Source of the DNA: Sympetrum striolatum
Lineage: Eukaryota; Arthropoda; Insecta; Odonata; Libellulidae
Length of the DNA stretch: 64,000 nt
Direction of reading: 5' to 3'
NCBI GenBank assembly: GCA_947579665.1
Contig: CANPUZ010000066.1
Span: 186,001-250,000, forward strand
Position numbers and translations under genes: made by a program. Below are positions 38,205 through 49,405 of the stretch, piece by piece (positions within the stretch are counted from its first letter, which is position 1; every line of letters starts with the position of its first letter). The notes beneath the pieces were generated by a model. The model saw nothing but the letters and a program-made list of their open reading frames with translations. It did not search any database and had not been told where the DNA came from.

Positions 38205-38435
38205 AATTGGATTCAACAATCGAATTCGTCGTCAGGGGTACCAGTTTTTCATGACCACATAATATTACAAAAAATTCACGTATGTTATGAAAATTCTAGG
38301 AATTTTGAATCTTAAGAAATAGGCAGTGACAAGAATAAGATTTTTTGTTAAAATGTCTTTCTTTCCGTACCTGTCTCGAAATCGTACGACTATTCTTTGC
38401 TATCTAATTTTACGAAAGAAGAATAGTCTACAACT
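38205..38435 (-). repeat. Family D SINE-like repeat, copy 5
   Basis: Begins with ATTCAACAATCGAATTCGTCGTCAGGGG-type wording near 38211 and contains TCTTTCTTTCCGTACC and TATCTAATTTTACG further on. The head is lost. Confidence 0.4.
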
Positions 38436-38571
38436 GATAGTTGTTGACTTGACATACAATTCCTACTGTTATTAACTATAGTATCATCCCATTCTAGCCT
38501 GAAGACATTACATTACAGAGAATAATTAACCCATTTTCCATGAATAATATCAAGGAGATTTCTCTTTCTTA

Positions 38572-38835
38572 GATAATAATAATAATAATAGAAGGACTTT
38601 ATTGGGGCGAGATTGAGTCTTGGAAGTCTCTTCTTACATTTAACTCTTCGTCGTTTAAGAAATAAATGGAAATAGATAGCTTAAGAAGAACACTGCTATA
38701 AAAATTGAAAAACCTAAGCTTAGGAAGAAGTTAGTCCACTGCAGGAAAACACAGGAAGGGGAGTGTGAAAAACCTGTTAAGCCTAAAGATAAATAGCTAA
38801 ATTTGATGGTGAAAGTAGGTTAAAAGAGTTGTTGT
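38572..38835 (-). mobile_element. LINE-B 3' end, copy with TTATT tail
   Basis: Read on the minus strand, GACTCAATCTCGCCCC and AATAAAGTCC lead into a (TTA)n tail (plus strand AATAATAATAATAATAATAG, 38575). The upstream 3' untranslated part (CCTGTGTTTTCCTGCAGTGG) is shared with 40595-40830. The same terminal wording is seen at 57890-57956, where it joins a LINE-B coding end. Confidence 0.6.
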
Positions 38836-39589
38836 ATTTTCGGGCGTTCGGACGTACAAGAGGAAAAGAGGTATACAAAAGAGAATAAGAAAGCGATGAC
38901 ACATTTACATAAAAATCAGTATCTCACAAATGGAAACTAATTACGACATGAGTTTAATATACAACGACAGGAAATGTATCAATAGCAAATATAAAAATTA
39001 TATACATGAAAATAACATAATATAGAAACAGAATATTCACTTGATAAATCTAGCTTTGTCGGTTATATTAGCATTATAAATTAGCATAAACAGGACTTCG
39101 CTTCATAAAAGCTCTTCAAATATTCGGAATGAGACAAGTTTTAAAAAATACAAGCAAATACTTGGTAAAAGTAGTAAAAATTCTAAGTCTAAAGCACTTA
39201 AAAAAAGACAAAAGAAGAAAATACATTAAATATTATCGAATGAAGAAGATACTCCATTGCTTCGAATCAACTCATCTCATTGTTCAATTACTTTTTTCAA
39301 GTAACTCATTTGCGTCGACGTCATTTGCATTCACTGATTAAAACACAAGTAAATAATGCTTTTACTACCACTGTACTGCTAAACTACTGCATTCGTCGAA
39401 AATGACTAAAAATGACCAAATATATAAAAAATCCCGATATTGCAATGGATTCTTCTTTCAAAATATGTTGATTTTAATCTCAATATTTTAAATATCGATT
39501 ACCAAAGTTCATTGATGGTTTAATTGTCTTAAATAGTTGGGTTTTTTTCCACGTAAATTTTAAATGAGCCAATATTTCCCATATATATT

Positions 39590-39850
39590 CGTATGAAAGT
39601 TCGACAATACCTTTGTCGTTAGGGAATTATTTATGCCCTCAAAATCAGAGCAATTTGTCGTCGTTTTGCCAAGATTCTCTCAATTTTTAAATAAATACTA
39701 TATTCTACGGCCATAATAAGAATCTATATCAAATTTCCTTTCTATTGGCATTTATCTAGACTTCAGACCACCATTATCCCTGATTTAACGCTACAAATGA
39801 AAAATTATTTACAACAACGTTGAAAATTAAATAACATAAACGATCAAATT
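39590..39850 (-). repeat. Family D SINE-like repeat, copy 6
   Basis: Starts at AGTTCGACAATACCTTTGTCG and includes ATTTCCTTTCTATTGGC and GATTTAACGCTAC. It is diverged and shows no box B word. Confidence 0.4.
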
Positions 39851-39884
39851 TCATCGTTAAATAATTAATTATTCCACAGGAAAA

Positions 39885-40085
39885 ACGGACTTGAGAAAAG
39901 TCTGATGAGGCCGGAAATCGAACCCGGGATTCCTCTATCCGGGAAACAGATTCAACTAGTCTTCTAGCCGAGTAGCTAAGATGGTTAACTCAGCCTCCCA
40001 GATACAGGAAGATCTCGAGTTCGATTCTAGGCCCCGTCAGTCTTTTTTCAAGTCCGTATTTCTTGGGAATTTCCCTTGGTCCATA
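39885..40085. repeat. Foldback unit with two facing tRNA-like arms (family E)
   Basis: The left arm (GAAAAACGGACTTGAGAAAA through AATCGAACCCGGGATTCC) pairs with the right arm (AGATCTCGAGTTCGATTCT through CAAGTCCGTATTTC), each about 75 bases. The right arm is a tRNA-like head: A box TAGCTAAGATGG near 39975, box B GAGTTCGATTC near 40017, then a common tail AGTC..TTTTTTCAAGTCCG. The left arm carries the antisense box B. Related copies lie at 47150-47345 and 49507-49600. Confidence 0.65.
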
Positions 40086-40594
40086 TGCAAAATCACATCA
40101 ACACTTTTCCTTAAAATTATTATCTTCAAAGTCGTGACAACTTCAAAATAGCGTAATGACGTCACTTAGTCGCAAAAAAATCTATCAGACACGTTTCTAT
40201 TTTAAATGATTAATTTACGCATACTTTCGCGGCGGGTAAAATTGTGGGTTTAGATGATCCATAGTCGTTAATTATTTGGTTCTACAGAATGGAAGATTGG
40301 AAATTATGACGCTTGTGTGTAAATATTTGCCACCAGATTTGAATGTGCGACATTTTCCTATCTTTCGAGGCAGTAAAACCCTATCGAGGAACTTAACCTC
40401 TCACGTCCGCAGAAATTACTGGAGAGCGTGTTTAAATTAACTAGCAAGTATGCCATAAAAAATGCAGAATAAAGAAAAGTACCCTGCATTTATCGCCATG
40501 TTTTGTTCCCTTATTTTGCAAATATTAGCAAATGCATCAAGGTAGTTAATTCATTAACAATAGATGGATAATTAATAGTTCGATGATCAAGTAG

Positions 40595-40830
40595 GATAAT
40601 AATAATAATAAATCGTCTCTATTTGGGCGAGACTGAGACTTAAAAGTCTCTTCTTCCATCCATCCCATCGTCATTAATTATAAAATAAGAGGTAGAAATA
40701 ATTAGAAGAATTGTTGATGTAAAAAACCCAAGAGATTCTTAGGGGAAAAAATCCACTGCAGGAAAACACCCACTAGGAAGGGGGGTATGAAAAACCTGCG
40801 CAAACTTACCGATAGTAATAGCTTGAAGAT
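40595..40830 (-). mobile_element. LINE-B 3' end, second tail copy
   Basis: Same order as 38572-38835: (TAA)n, then GGGCGAGACTGAGAC, AGTCTCTTCTT, TCCACTGCAGGAAAAC and TGAAAAACCTG. No coding sequence remains. It lies about 150 bp upstream of a LINE-C fragment in opposite orientation. Confidence 0.6.
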
Positions 40831-40974
40831 AAGAAAAGAGAAAAACATTCAAAAATAATTAAATACGCAATCAATAGGATAGGAAGATTCACAAGGAAAA
40901 GGGATAATTAATAGAAATTTTAGGTAGACAAAATAAATCACAAGTTAAATTATAGAAGGTTAAGCAAGATAAAA

Positions 40975-41840
40975 ATTGTCTTAAACTAAAGGAGATATTA
41001 AAGAAAATATGGTTGGACTGGAAAGATACGGCAGAATTGGGAAGGGTGGTTAGACAAGGGTGTCCCATGTCACTTTATTATATATATGCAAAGGAAATGG
41101 TGAAAGAAGCCTGGGAAGAAATAGACGAGGTCTGTGAGGTATGCAGACGATGAAGCTATTGTGTGGGATTCCGTAAAGGGCTTGCAAACATCAGTAAGTG
41201 CTCCTAACGATAAAGCAAGGGAGTTTTAGTGAAAATTAACGTAAGTAAAGTTCTGTTGCTCACTAAGGGAAAGAAAGCTAAGTTAACTTAGATTAGGGTA
41301 GATGGGGAAAAACTAGAGCAGGTGGATGAATTCTCTAACATTGGAAGCACTCTTTTTTTGGAAGATGCAAGGAAGAGGTTAGTAAAATAATTGACCAAGG
41401 AAGTTTTCATGAAGAGAAATGAATTGGTGAAATCTTGGTAAAGAAAAATAATAGATGAATTCCTTATTGGAGTGTGCTACTTTATCGGTATGAATAGTGG
41501 ACGTTCTGAAAGGAAGAAGTCAAACGTTTGGAGGCCTCCGGAAATGTGGGTTTGGCGTAGAATGGAAAAAGTAAGTTGGGTTGAAAGACGGAGGTGCTGT
41601 ACATGGTTGGGTTTTAATTGAAGAGAATAAGAAAATGCCCAGATATTGAGGAGACAGATTGGTAAAAGTTGAGGATGGAATTGAAGGTGAAAAACAGAAG
41701 ACAAAGACATAAGTGGTTGGCCCATTTAATGGATAAACTTACAAGGAAGAAAAGGAGGTGATGGCGTTGAATGTTTTGAATGGACCAACTGAAAAACAGA
41801 ACGCTCACGTGCGAAAATTCGAAACACACGGAACCAGAAG
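40975..41840 (+). pseudogene. Decayed LINE-C reverse transcriptase segment
   Basis: Frames can be followed in pieces through several frameshifts and stops. VVRQGCPMSLYYIYAKEM matches the RQGCPLSP block, followed by VKEAWEEI. RYADDEAIVWDSVKGLQ contains the YADD catalytic box. KINVSKVLLLTKGKK is the block after the active site, then RVDGEKLEQVDEFSNIGSTL, and near 41530 PEMWVWRRMEKVSWVERR. This order fits the endonuclease-reverse transcriptase clade whose C-terminus is at 1103-1282. Both catalytic Asp codons survive but the gene is dead. Confidence 0.75.
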
Positions 41841-42244
41841 ATTCTTAAGTACATTTTGTAACTACACTAATGCTTAATCAACTCAAATAATTAAAAATCC
41901 TGCTAAAATAATAAATTCGTTTGTGTATTTAAAAATTAATATCGATACGAAAAATAGAAAAGGTAGCCGTCACGTAATTTATATTAATAATACGGACAAA
42001 AAACGTAATATTACGAGGATATTGAGCATTTAAGTTAATCAAAAAATATCCAAACCATTAAGATTCCTAATACACAAGATTTTTAGGCTTCAAACGTCGA
42101 CTTATTCGCCGGCATATACGGTATATATTCAATCGCTATACCTTTTAATATAACAAATTATAATCCCAATATTATGATTTTGGTCAAAAATCTTCGGCAA
42201 GACTAATTGGTGTGTGATATCACTGAACTACTGCATGCAAAGCT

Positions 42245-42770
42245 CATATTCGTTTACGCAGTATTTATTTATTTTGCAAACTTAAATTAGAAACAAACGT
42301 CTTTAGAAGTCCAAACAAGAATTAAGTTAATGGAAATCAAACGAGGATTTCAATGTCAGTCGTGTGATATTGTGTTCGATCTTAAGTTATGAATAACTCG
42401 AGAGCCAAACGACGCACAGCTCCAAAAATAGGGGAAATATTTAAAGTCGAATTAATGAAGATAATAGGCTCCTGTATGTCCCTGAGGTCCAGGTTCAACT
42501 CTAGATGGGTCAAACCATTCCCATAACATTTACACGTAAACTTCACTTTCTCGTTTCAGTCTTCACTTCATTTGCAGAACCAAATTAGAAGCAAATACCT
42601 ATAAAAGTCTAAACAAGCACTAAAAGAACGGAAATCAAACGAAGATTTCTTAATCATGGAACATTGTATTCTCTCTGAATTTGAGAGAATTTCGATTAAA
42701 ATAAACGAAAATTTGGTGAAATTGTGAGGATATAAACAAAGCTTGACGTCCAAACACATTGTTGAACACC
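42245..42770 (+). repeat. Two adjacent family D SINE-like copies (7a, 7b)
   Basis: The words AAATTAGAA.CAAA, AGTC(T/C)AAACAAG and GGAAATCAAACGA.GATTTC occur twice, near 42285 and near 42585. The second copy has a head with GTCCAGGTTCAACTC (box B-like, near 42488) and finishes at TGTTGAACACC (42770). The plus orientation matches copy 8. Confidence 0.5.
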
Positions 42771-43659
42771 ATACATACATTCTTCTGTTAAAGCATACTG
42801 TTGCGGAATAATTTGCGAGTTGCTCAGTCGTCTTTTTATCGTTCGCCCTCTTTTTGTTCGTACGCTGTGCTAAAACATACCTCACCGACCTCTCGCACTC
42901 TCTCTCTGGACTGGAGATTTTCAGATTCTAGTATAGAAAATTTCTTTCGTGAAAATCAGCTGTTTTCTGTCAGAAAGATGTAATTAATTCTTAACCAACT
43001 CAGTCGAATACACACACTAGGTTTAACCGTCGACCATAATTTTATTCTCACAAAAAAAACAGTAGGGCGACGCTATTTCACCTAAGGCAGGTCTTAATTT
43101 GTAGCTAGCACCATTTCAATTTGTTTGCAGCCAACTTTGAGGTCGTAAATTCTAAAGTCCTCCAACTTTATAAGCGATTTCGATCTTTAGTCTCCTCTTT
43201 CTGTAAAACCGCTTGTACTGATTCCTTGTATGTAATTGCAACGAAATCACTTTGAGCATTCTCTTACTTGCAAAGGCCATTGCGTTACCTATCTGAAGAA
43301 GACCCAACACAATCTTGCGTTTTAATGCTAGGCATAGCCCTGGGCTCACTTTCCTCCTCTCCTAAAGATAAAGGCATTCAACTTGGCTTCCTACTATATC
43401 TTGGGTCTGTCCGAGGAAGCACTCCGAGACCCACTTTTCCCTCCCCTACGGTTAACTGCCTCTTATCGACGCCTCGCAGTCTCAGGTTGAACACCCCTTC
43501 GCCCAAGTGACATCTAACTTCCTTGAGTGTCCTCACACCTTTCTTTGAGTGGCCTAAAATAGTTCGCGTCTTTGCACCCTCTTTCAACTCACGCATTGAA
43601 TTTAAATAGCCCGTCTTCCTCCACTCCTAATCTATATTCCATTCCATAGGACTCTTTCG

Positions 43660-44550
43660 GCAATGTATGCGCTCTGACAACTCACCGGGCGACAGCTCAT
43701 CGCGCGATATCTTTATTATTTATTTACCCAAAGAGAACATTAAAGTTCCATCGGGCAAAGCCTATCGGAACGGAACCCAAAATTACAAATCAATAGGAGA
43801 AAAAGAATCATAAGTTGAGCGAACAAAACAGCTCCATAAAAAACATATATCCACTAAACTATTACAATGGTATTATAAACCACCTCCATATAACAATAAA
43901 GAATCACCATTCTAACAGTATATTTCTCAACAAAAGATATTTTAGAACCCTTTCAATGTTTCTTGCACTGATAGAACAATGTGCATCACTCTGGGTACAA
44001 TATTTATTGAGCAATTTAGGGATAATATACTTCAGCTGTCTCTCACCCCAGGAGCAACATTTAAGGTTCCACGAGTATTGTAGTCACTGTTTATCCCTTC
44101 CCAGTATATTTCTGCAGTACATTATATATGTCGTAAAATTAAATAAAGCAGATATTTAGGTGATAATGCATTATGTTTAATATATAAGTTTAGATTTTCA
44201 GTCAGTTCAGTTTTATCAAGTTAATAACTCGTGGGTCAGGTCAAATATTTAGGAGAGAGGGATTGGTGAAGACTGTGATCGAATTCAGGGGAAGACAAAA
44301 GGATGACATCAGAAGTGGGGTTAACTGTAAAGAAATGAAGGAAATGGCGATTGATAGGGATTTTGGATTGCGCATGAACCTACCAAAAGTAGAACACTCA
44401 TTTAAGACTTATTAACTACTTTAATCAGTAATCGGTAAAAAGACTACCACTCAATTGTTTTAACGTTCAGAATGTAATATTATTTCAATTGTTGTAGCGG
44501 TCTGTTGTTCGCGCGATGAGCTTTCGTCCGGTTAGTTGTCGCACTCTGCG
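43660..44550. mobile_element. Candidate DNA transposon with complex inverted ends
   Basis: The left end (43671-43706: CTCTGACAACTCACCGGGC then GACAGCTCATCGCGCGAT) is the inverted counterpart of the right end (44497-44546: TCGCGCGATGAGCTTTCG then CCGGTTAGTTGTCGC). Each end is itself a row of about 15-bp motifs (GACAACTCACCGGGC, GACAGCTCATCGCGC); the right end has room for a third. The interior holds no transposase. Around 44270-44420 a frame reads RKDDIRSGVNCKEM and MAIDRDFGLRMN, weakly like a LINE C-terminus. Non-autonomous status and superfamily are inferred; no target duplication was identified. Confidence 0.45.
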
Positions 44551-45225
44551 TTGTCGGGTCAAGATGCTGTGCTCTCTCCTCACCTATGCGCTGCCCGTAG
44601 GAAAAGATTGTTATGGAATGTAGGCAGAGAAAAGGACGTAAGAACGACCGAAAATGATTTTCTCCGTAAATTTCACAATTGAAAGAGAGTAACACTCTAG
44701 TTCGGGTTGAGATTCCTCCATTTCTAGATTTCGTTATTTATATACGGGTTTCTACTGCAGCATCTTCAGTTGGATTCAAAATTGGCAGGAAATGGAAATA
44801 GAGGACTCCTCCTGTTCCCATACCCTGAACCACTCCTTCTGTGAATAGTGCTCCCTCCCTTTGTGTGCTCAATTCGTCCCCCAATTATCTTGTTATTTTG
44901 TTTGTGAATGTGTATTATGTGGGCTACAGTGTTTAACTATAAGGGTAAGTTGTGTTTCTTTTGAGGGTATGGTTTTTATTAGTTTTGAGGTTGATTTGTC
45001 TTGCATAAATTGGTTGAATAGATTCCTGTCGATGTAATGAGAGAAATTATGGTTCTAATTTCCTTCGGAGTGACCCTGAAATCGTTTACTCTAATATTTA
45101 TTTCGCGATGATTCGATTCTTTAAAAATTGAAGCCCAAATTGTTGTTTTTTGCATTTTTTAATCATTATAACTTTGACCCCCCGGGGTCCTTTTTAGAAT
45201 ATTTAAAATTAGTTTCGCTACAACT

Positions 45226-45243
45226 TGGCGGCCAACGTGGGGC
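45226..45243 (+). other. LTR-retrotransposon primer-binding site (tRNA-Lys type)
   Basis: TGGCGGCCAACGTGGGGC matches, with one mismatch, the complement of the 3' end of tRNA-Lys (TGGCGCCCAACGTGGGGC), which primes reverse transcription in many LTR retroelements. If so, an LTR should end a few bases upstream (near CGCTACA, 45222). No gag or pol frame follows, so only a remnant is present. Confidence 0.45.
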
Positions 45244-45725
45244 CGTATTGTATATAAATAGTCGTTACAATATGGAATTAATCGAGAAAAATAGGGCTCA
45301 GAACAATGCGGCTCCCACCGAGTTTTTTTGGCTGGAGTAGTCAACACCCATTTATCGTCAACCTGCTCAAACCATCCCCTCTCCTCGGGAAAGAACATGG
45401 AACATTAAAATAGTCAAACCAACAAATATAAGCAACTGATATTTAAAATCGGATACACCCATGACATGAGCCGCCGAACCCTCGGAGGAAAAATCCACAG
45501 CACAACTGTTCGGCCCCGACTCCAAAATCGGGGTTTCTTGAAAATTATGAATTAATAATAATTTTGTTCTTCCGTCTATAAAGCAAGAGCTATTTTATCC
45601 AATCTCACAGTTTCCGTATCTGATAAAATATAAATATTTTTCTCACTCTAGGATGTTTTGGATTTTCGTTGCAAAATGCTCAAATTTCATGTTTTTTTGC
45701 TCTTCCAATAAATTAATTATATTTA

Positions 45726-46552
45726 TTAGCATCTGAGGTTAAGCACGATTGTGCAGAATTGGAAAAACAACGTTTTCGAACTATTAAATAAATATATGGC
45801 AGTTACTGCAAAGGATTCGTGAAACATCTCCGTCCTGTGATTTGGAATGATTAATTTGTGTTTACCCCTTGTATTGCAATTGTGAATCGATTCTAAGCTG
45901 ACAAATTCAGAGTAGAGATATTCCGGAGTTAGCGTTCGCAAGACGTTAAAAGCTGACGTTAGAACATGAAGTCTTCGACGAGGTTCGAGTTTAATCCAAG
46001 ATATTCTCTTGAACGCATCGGAAATATGGTCATACTTTTTTATGGTGAATATAAAATGAACAGACGCATTTTGGGCACGTTGCAACTTAGAAGTTGATTC
46101 TTGCGATAAATCTTGGTACACAATGTCACCGTAATCAAAGTGAGGCATGATTAATGAATTTACCAGTTGAATTTTAATAGAGGGTGTTAGGAAACTTCCT
46201 AAACATCTGAGGGAAGGAATGGAAGAATAGTCTTTTTTACAAATTTTTAGGACGTGCTCTAACCACGTAAGATTGTTGTTAATGCAAACACGGAGATTAT
46301 TAACAGAGTTACAGAATGGGATCTCAGTATTGTCCAAGATGAACTTTGCATTATAACTCCAGTAAATCGTTTTTAATAATGTGGGATATCCGATGACAAT
46401 AGCTTGCGATTTTAGTGGATTTATTTTCAAAAATTGTTTCTACTCAATTAGTTTATTTTTTTTGTGGTCATGGTTCACGTATTGAATACATTCTGGGAAG
46501 CAGACAACAGTAGAATCGAGATATACCTGCAAGTCATCGGAGTATAAATGAT
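45726..46552 (-). pseudogene. LINE-B reverse transcriptase, from catalytic box to C-terminus
   Basis: The minus strand starts near 46552 with LYSDDLQVYLDS, the YxDD catalytic box. An in-frame TAG then precedes KINPLKSQAIVIGYP. The remaining 234 codons are open: NSVNNLRVCINNNLTWLEHV, IKIQLVNSLIMPHFDY, KLQRAQNASVHFI, ISWIKLEPRRR, and a C-terminal TRGKHKLIIPNHRTEMFHES block. This order is that of Jockey/CR1-type reverse transcriptases. The 5' two thirds of the ORF are missing. The end at 46552 abuts a LINE-A fragment in the opposite orientation. Confidence 0.8.
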
Positions 46553-46804
46553 GCTAAGTAAATTCTGGGAATCTACATTTTCGGAAGATACAATCGGTAT
46601 CATGCAACCCCCCTGCTACCTCGGTCGATCCGATAATGACCATAAGTTAAGAGAAATAGATGCTAGGGCGAATCGTTTAAAAAAAATTCATTCTTTCCAA
46701 TACGCGACAAGAACCGAATAAGGAAGTAGTTTAGATTCAACTGGTGTTTACATCCCCTGCCACACGCCGAAAGGCGGCTTGTAGGGTATTAATGTAGATG
46801 TAGA
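46549..46804 (+). mobile_element. LINE-A 3' terminal fragment
   Basis: The plus strand reads LLSKFWESTFSEDTIGI, MQPPCYLGRSDNDHKLRE and a stop near 46720. It continues into the 3' untranslated region, terminal stem-loop (46755-46786) and a short TGTAGATGTAGA tail. It is nearly collinear with the copy at 4753-5535, with small changes, and truncated to about 255 bp. Confidence 0.8.
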
Positions 46805-47149
46805 ACAATAGCTTAATTAGCGCATACAGGTTACCCCAAATACGTGTGCTATAATAAAATGGACAACAAAAAACACAAAAATGTAGAAAAAATACAGTCA
46901 GGAATAAAAGCAATAAAAAGACAATATAATAGGATAGTACTTCTGAGTTAGGAGCAAAAATTGGACACTTCTCCGTATAGTATTCAGGGAATTACAAAAG
47001 TAGTCCACTTAATTTGAGAGTTCAATAAGAGAACTGCTAATTCTTGGGATAGGCGAAAGCTTGCGCACGATTTTCTTGCGAAGGGAATTGTAAAAAGGGA
47101 CAATTCTACAGTTATGTTAGGTGGTACAGCAATTCCAAAAAAGTTGACA

Positions 47150-47345
47150 AGTTCCCAAGGGGAAAAAATGGACTTGAAAAAAGTATGACAGGGCCGAGAA
47201 TCGAACAAGGGATCTTCCTGTATCTAAGCTACCTAGATGGTTAAGGCAGCCTCCCGGGTAGAGGAAGTCTGTTTTTCCTTGGGATTAATTTTTCTGGGTG
47301 CACGCCCTTATGTGCAAAGTCAACTCAACGCTTTCTTTAAGTTGG
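47150..47345. repeat. Family E tRNA-like repeat, copy 2
   Basis: TTCCCAAGGGGAAAAAATGG, GACTTGAAAAAAGT and AGAATCGAACAAGGG match the left arm of 39885-40085. The right portion keeps CTAGATGGTTAAGGCAGCC but lacks box B, jumping from GAGGAAGTCTG to TTTTTCCTTGGG. A partial foldback remains. Confidence 0.5.
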
Positions 47346-48151
47346 TAAGTTATTACAGCCCAAATATTTACTGCTTGATCCCATAGCGATGTGAAAATTG
47401 AATAATAGATTTAAATATGTTCCGATGATTAGGAATGATATTAAAAATTACGTTCGCGGTGCTCTATTTATCTTAGAGATTATTCATCTTATTCTTAATA
47501 TATAGCAATCTCCGAAAATTATTTGACGACATGCTAGAGGAAGAACTTTTCCAAGGGATTCTAAAACAGAAATAGAAAACAGATGCGAGTCCACACGGTT
47601 ACTCATGCGCTGAGCAAAAACAAATCTTCACTGTTTAACTCAATTACATCAAATTAATAACACCAGAACTACCGATGGAGTCATTTTGACTCCTCGCGAG
47701 CTTTATTTCTCTGCCCTGACTAAAGTTTTCCGAATTCTGGCTTGAAATTCTGTGACTTTTACTAAATTTTGACACAAAAGAAGGCCTATGCGATGAAAAT
47801 AGTTTTTGATGAAAACTTTTTAGAAACAATGATGATTTCACACTTACTGTATATCAAGGTAAACCAAACAAGAATGTCATAATTCTTAGTTCCATCCATC
47901 CCGATGTAGACGTTCCTACTAATTCCGCTAAGAAAACTCCTGAAACGAAGAAGTTAAAGAGTTAAACTAAATACGGAGTAGATGTCGTAGACCAAATGGC
48001 ACGTAAATATACCACAAGAACATATACTAGGGGATGGCCCATCCACTTGTTTTAAAATACTAGCGGGTATAAATTATAAAATTAATATCAATAAAAAATA
48101 CGTAATTTTTTGTTTAAACCATGCTTGAACAGTTACAATAATACACATAAA
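47346..48151. other. No gene recognised
   Basis: A short word GGAGTCATTTTGACTCC near 47678 is a perfect 8-bp inverted pair and recurs as GTCAAAATGACTCC near 48898. No coding region was identified. Confidence 0.35.
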
Positions 48152-48829
48152 TCTGATTTTTGCCAGCACATGACTTTCTCCTTGTATAAGATGTAAATAT
48201 TTATCTACGGCAGTAATTTCGAACGCTATATTCAATCTAAACTTGGAAGATAAGTGATTAATTTATGTTATATTATCTTTTACGTCACAAACATTATAAA
48301 TAATGTTTTTCGGGTCATGTTCGAAGAGAAACGATGAAATTGGCCTTCCGCCCACAGCGCCCACAAAGTACGTAAGCAGCAACTTCCGGTTTATCAGTAT
48401 TTCATGAATAACCCCTCAAAAATCAGTGATACAAAAATATGTTTAATACTAAAGTTATAATAAATTATATTTTCTATTTTTTATAAATAATAGTATATAC
48501 CTAAATATCATATTAATGGAGATATTTTGCAAAAACGTAAATTTGCTTCGAATAATATAGCTCAACTTCCGGTAAACCGATTTACTACAAAAACTAATCA
48601 ACTCTGACAGCACACACCACAGTGCTATGTATGAAGTTTGGTATTGATACGACTAATAGGTTTTACGTTAGAGCGCCCACAAGCACAGACACACACAAAC
48701 ACATCATTCCGAAAATGGTCAAAACGTGTTCTGGGACCCCAAAATATGTATTTCCGTTGAAGTCTCGAAGTCGATTTTTTCATGAAAACAATACTTTCTC
48801 TATACTACGTATATGGAGAAAGTAAAAAT
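48152..48829 (+). mobile_element. Family H element, copy 4 (subfamily B)
   Basis: The left end TCTGATTTTTGCCAGCACA has a changed hairpin loop side; the right end is GGAGAAAGTAAAAAT after a CTATACTACGTATATG hairpin. One internal unit only. The interior follows copy 3 closely. Confidence 0.6.
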
Positions 48830-49269
48830 GATAAAATAAAGCAATGTATCGGTGAAAGCAGAGGTAAACTGTAAATATTTACAATAATAAGGTAGGAGTC
48901 AAAATGACTCCATTTGTTAGTTCTAGGAGGGGTGAGAAGCCAGGTATTCCTAGTGTTAATAAGTAATTAATTAAATTTCTCTCCCTCTCTAATCACGGGA
49001 AAGTAACTTAAAACTGCGCCATTGTCTAAAGGTTAGTCTAGTAGGAAACACACTTAATGGTCTTAAATATAATCCAATGATTTCTCCTCTGCAGCAACTA
49101 CAATGTGTGAGCACTCTCTCCCTAGATAGAAATATAATTCCTACGTATAGTAATAGTTTAAGTGGCAGAATTGTATAGATTTTCCCTTGTCCTTTTGATA
49201 TATATGACATTCGCTAAAAATAATGCAAAAAACCAAAGGAATAACGTAGGCAGCGTACAGAAAGTGCCT

Positions 49270-49405
49270 CCTTGGGGTGAACTTAATGACATCGGTGATA
49301 TATCTCGGAGTAACTCTCACGAATAATCTACCATGGAGTGCCAAATTCCGTAATATATGTGAAAAATAACTTAAGAAACTCGGCTTCGTTGAAAGAATAG
49401 TCGGT
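49270..49405 (+). pseudogene. LINE-A reverse transcriptase fragment
   Basis: Plus-strand reading YLGVTLTNNLPWSAKF, RNICEK, a stop, then LKKLGFVERIVG aligns with YLGINITNNLNWSTHI and KRLGFVKRIVG of the copy at 4836-5520. The fragment ends exactly where the following 10-bp repeat array begins. Confidence 0.65.

Noticed and set aside
43378..43596. 72-codon minus-strand ORF in a GC-richer patch, with an overlapping plus-strand ORF
   Set aside because: Composition is suggestive (KEVRCHLGEGVFNLRLRG), but there is no recognised family and no splice or repeat evidence. Left uncalled.
43815..44159. 114-codon plus-strand ORF inside the candidate DNA transposon
   Set aside because: No transposase motif or catalytic pattern; leucine/isoleucine-rich composition expected from AT-rich sequence.
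47678..48911. Recurring GGAGTCATTTTGACTCC-like words suggesting paired inverted ends
   Set aside because: Match length is short and sequence between and beyond the words does not align, so no element could be defined.
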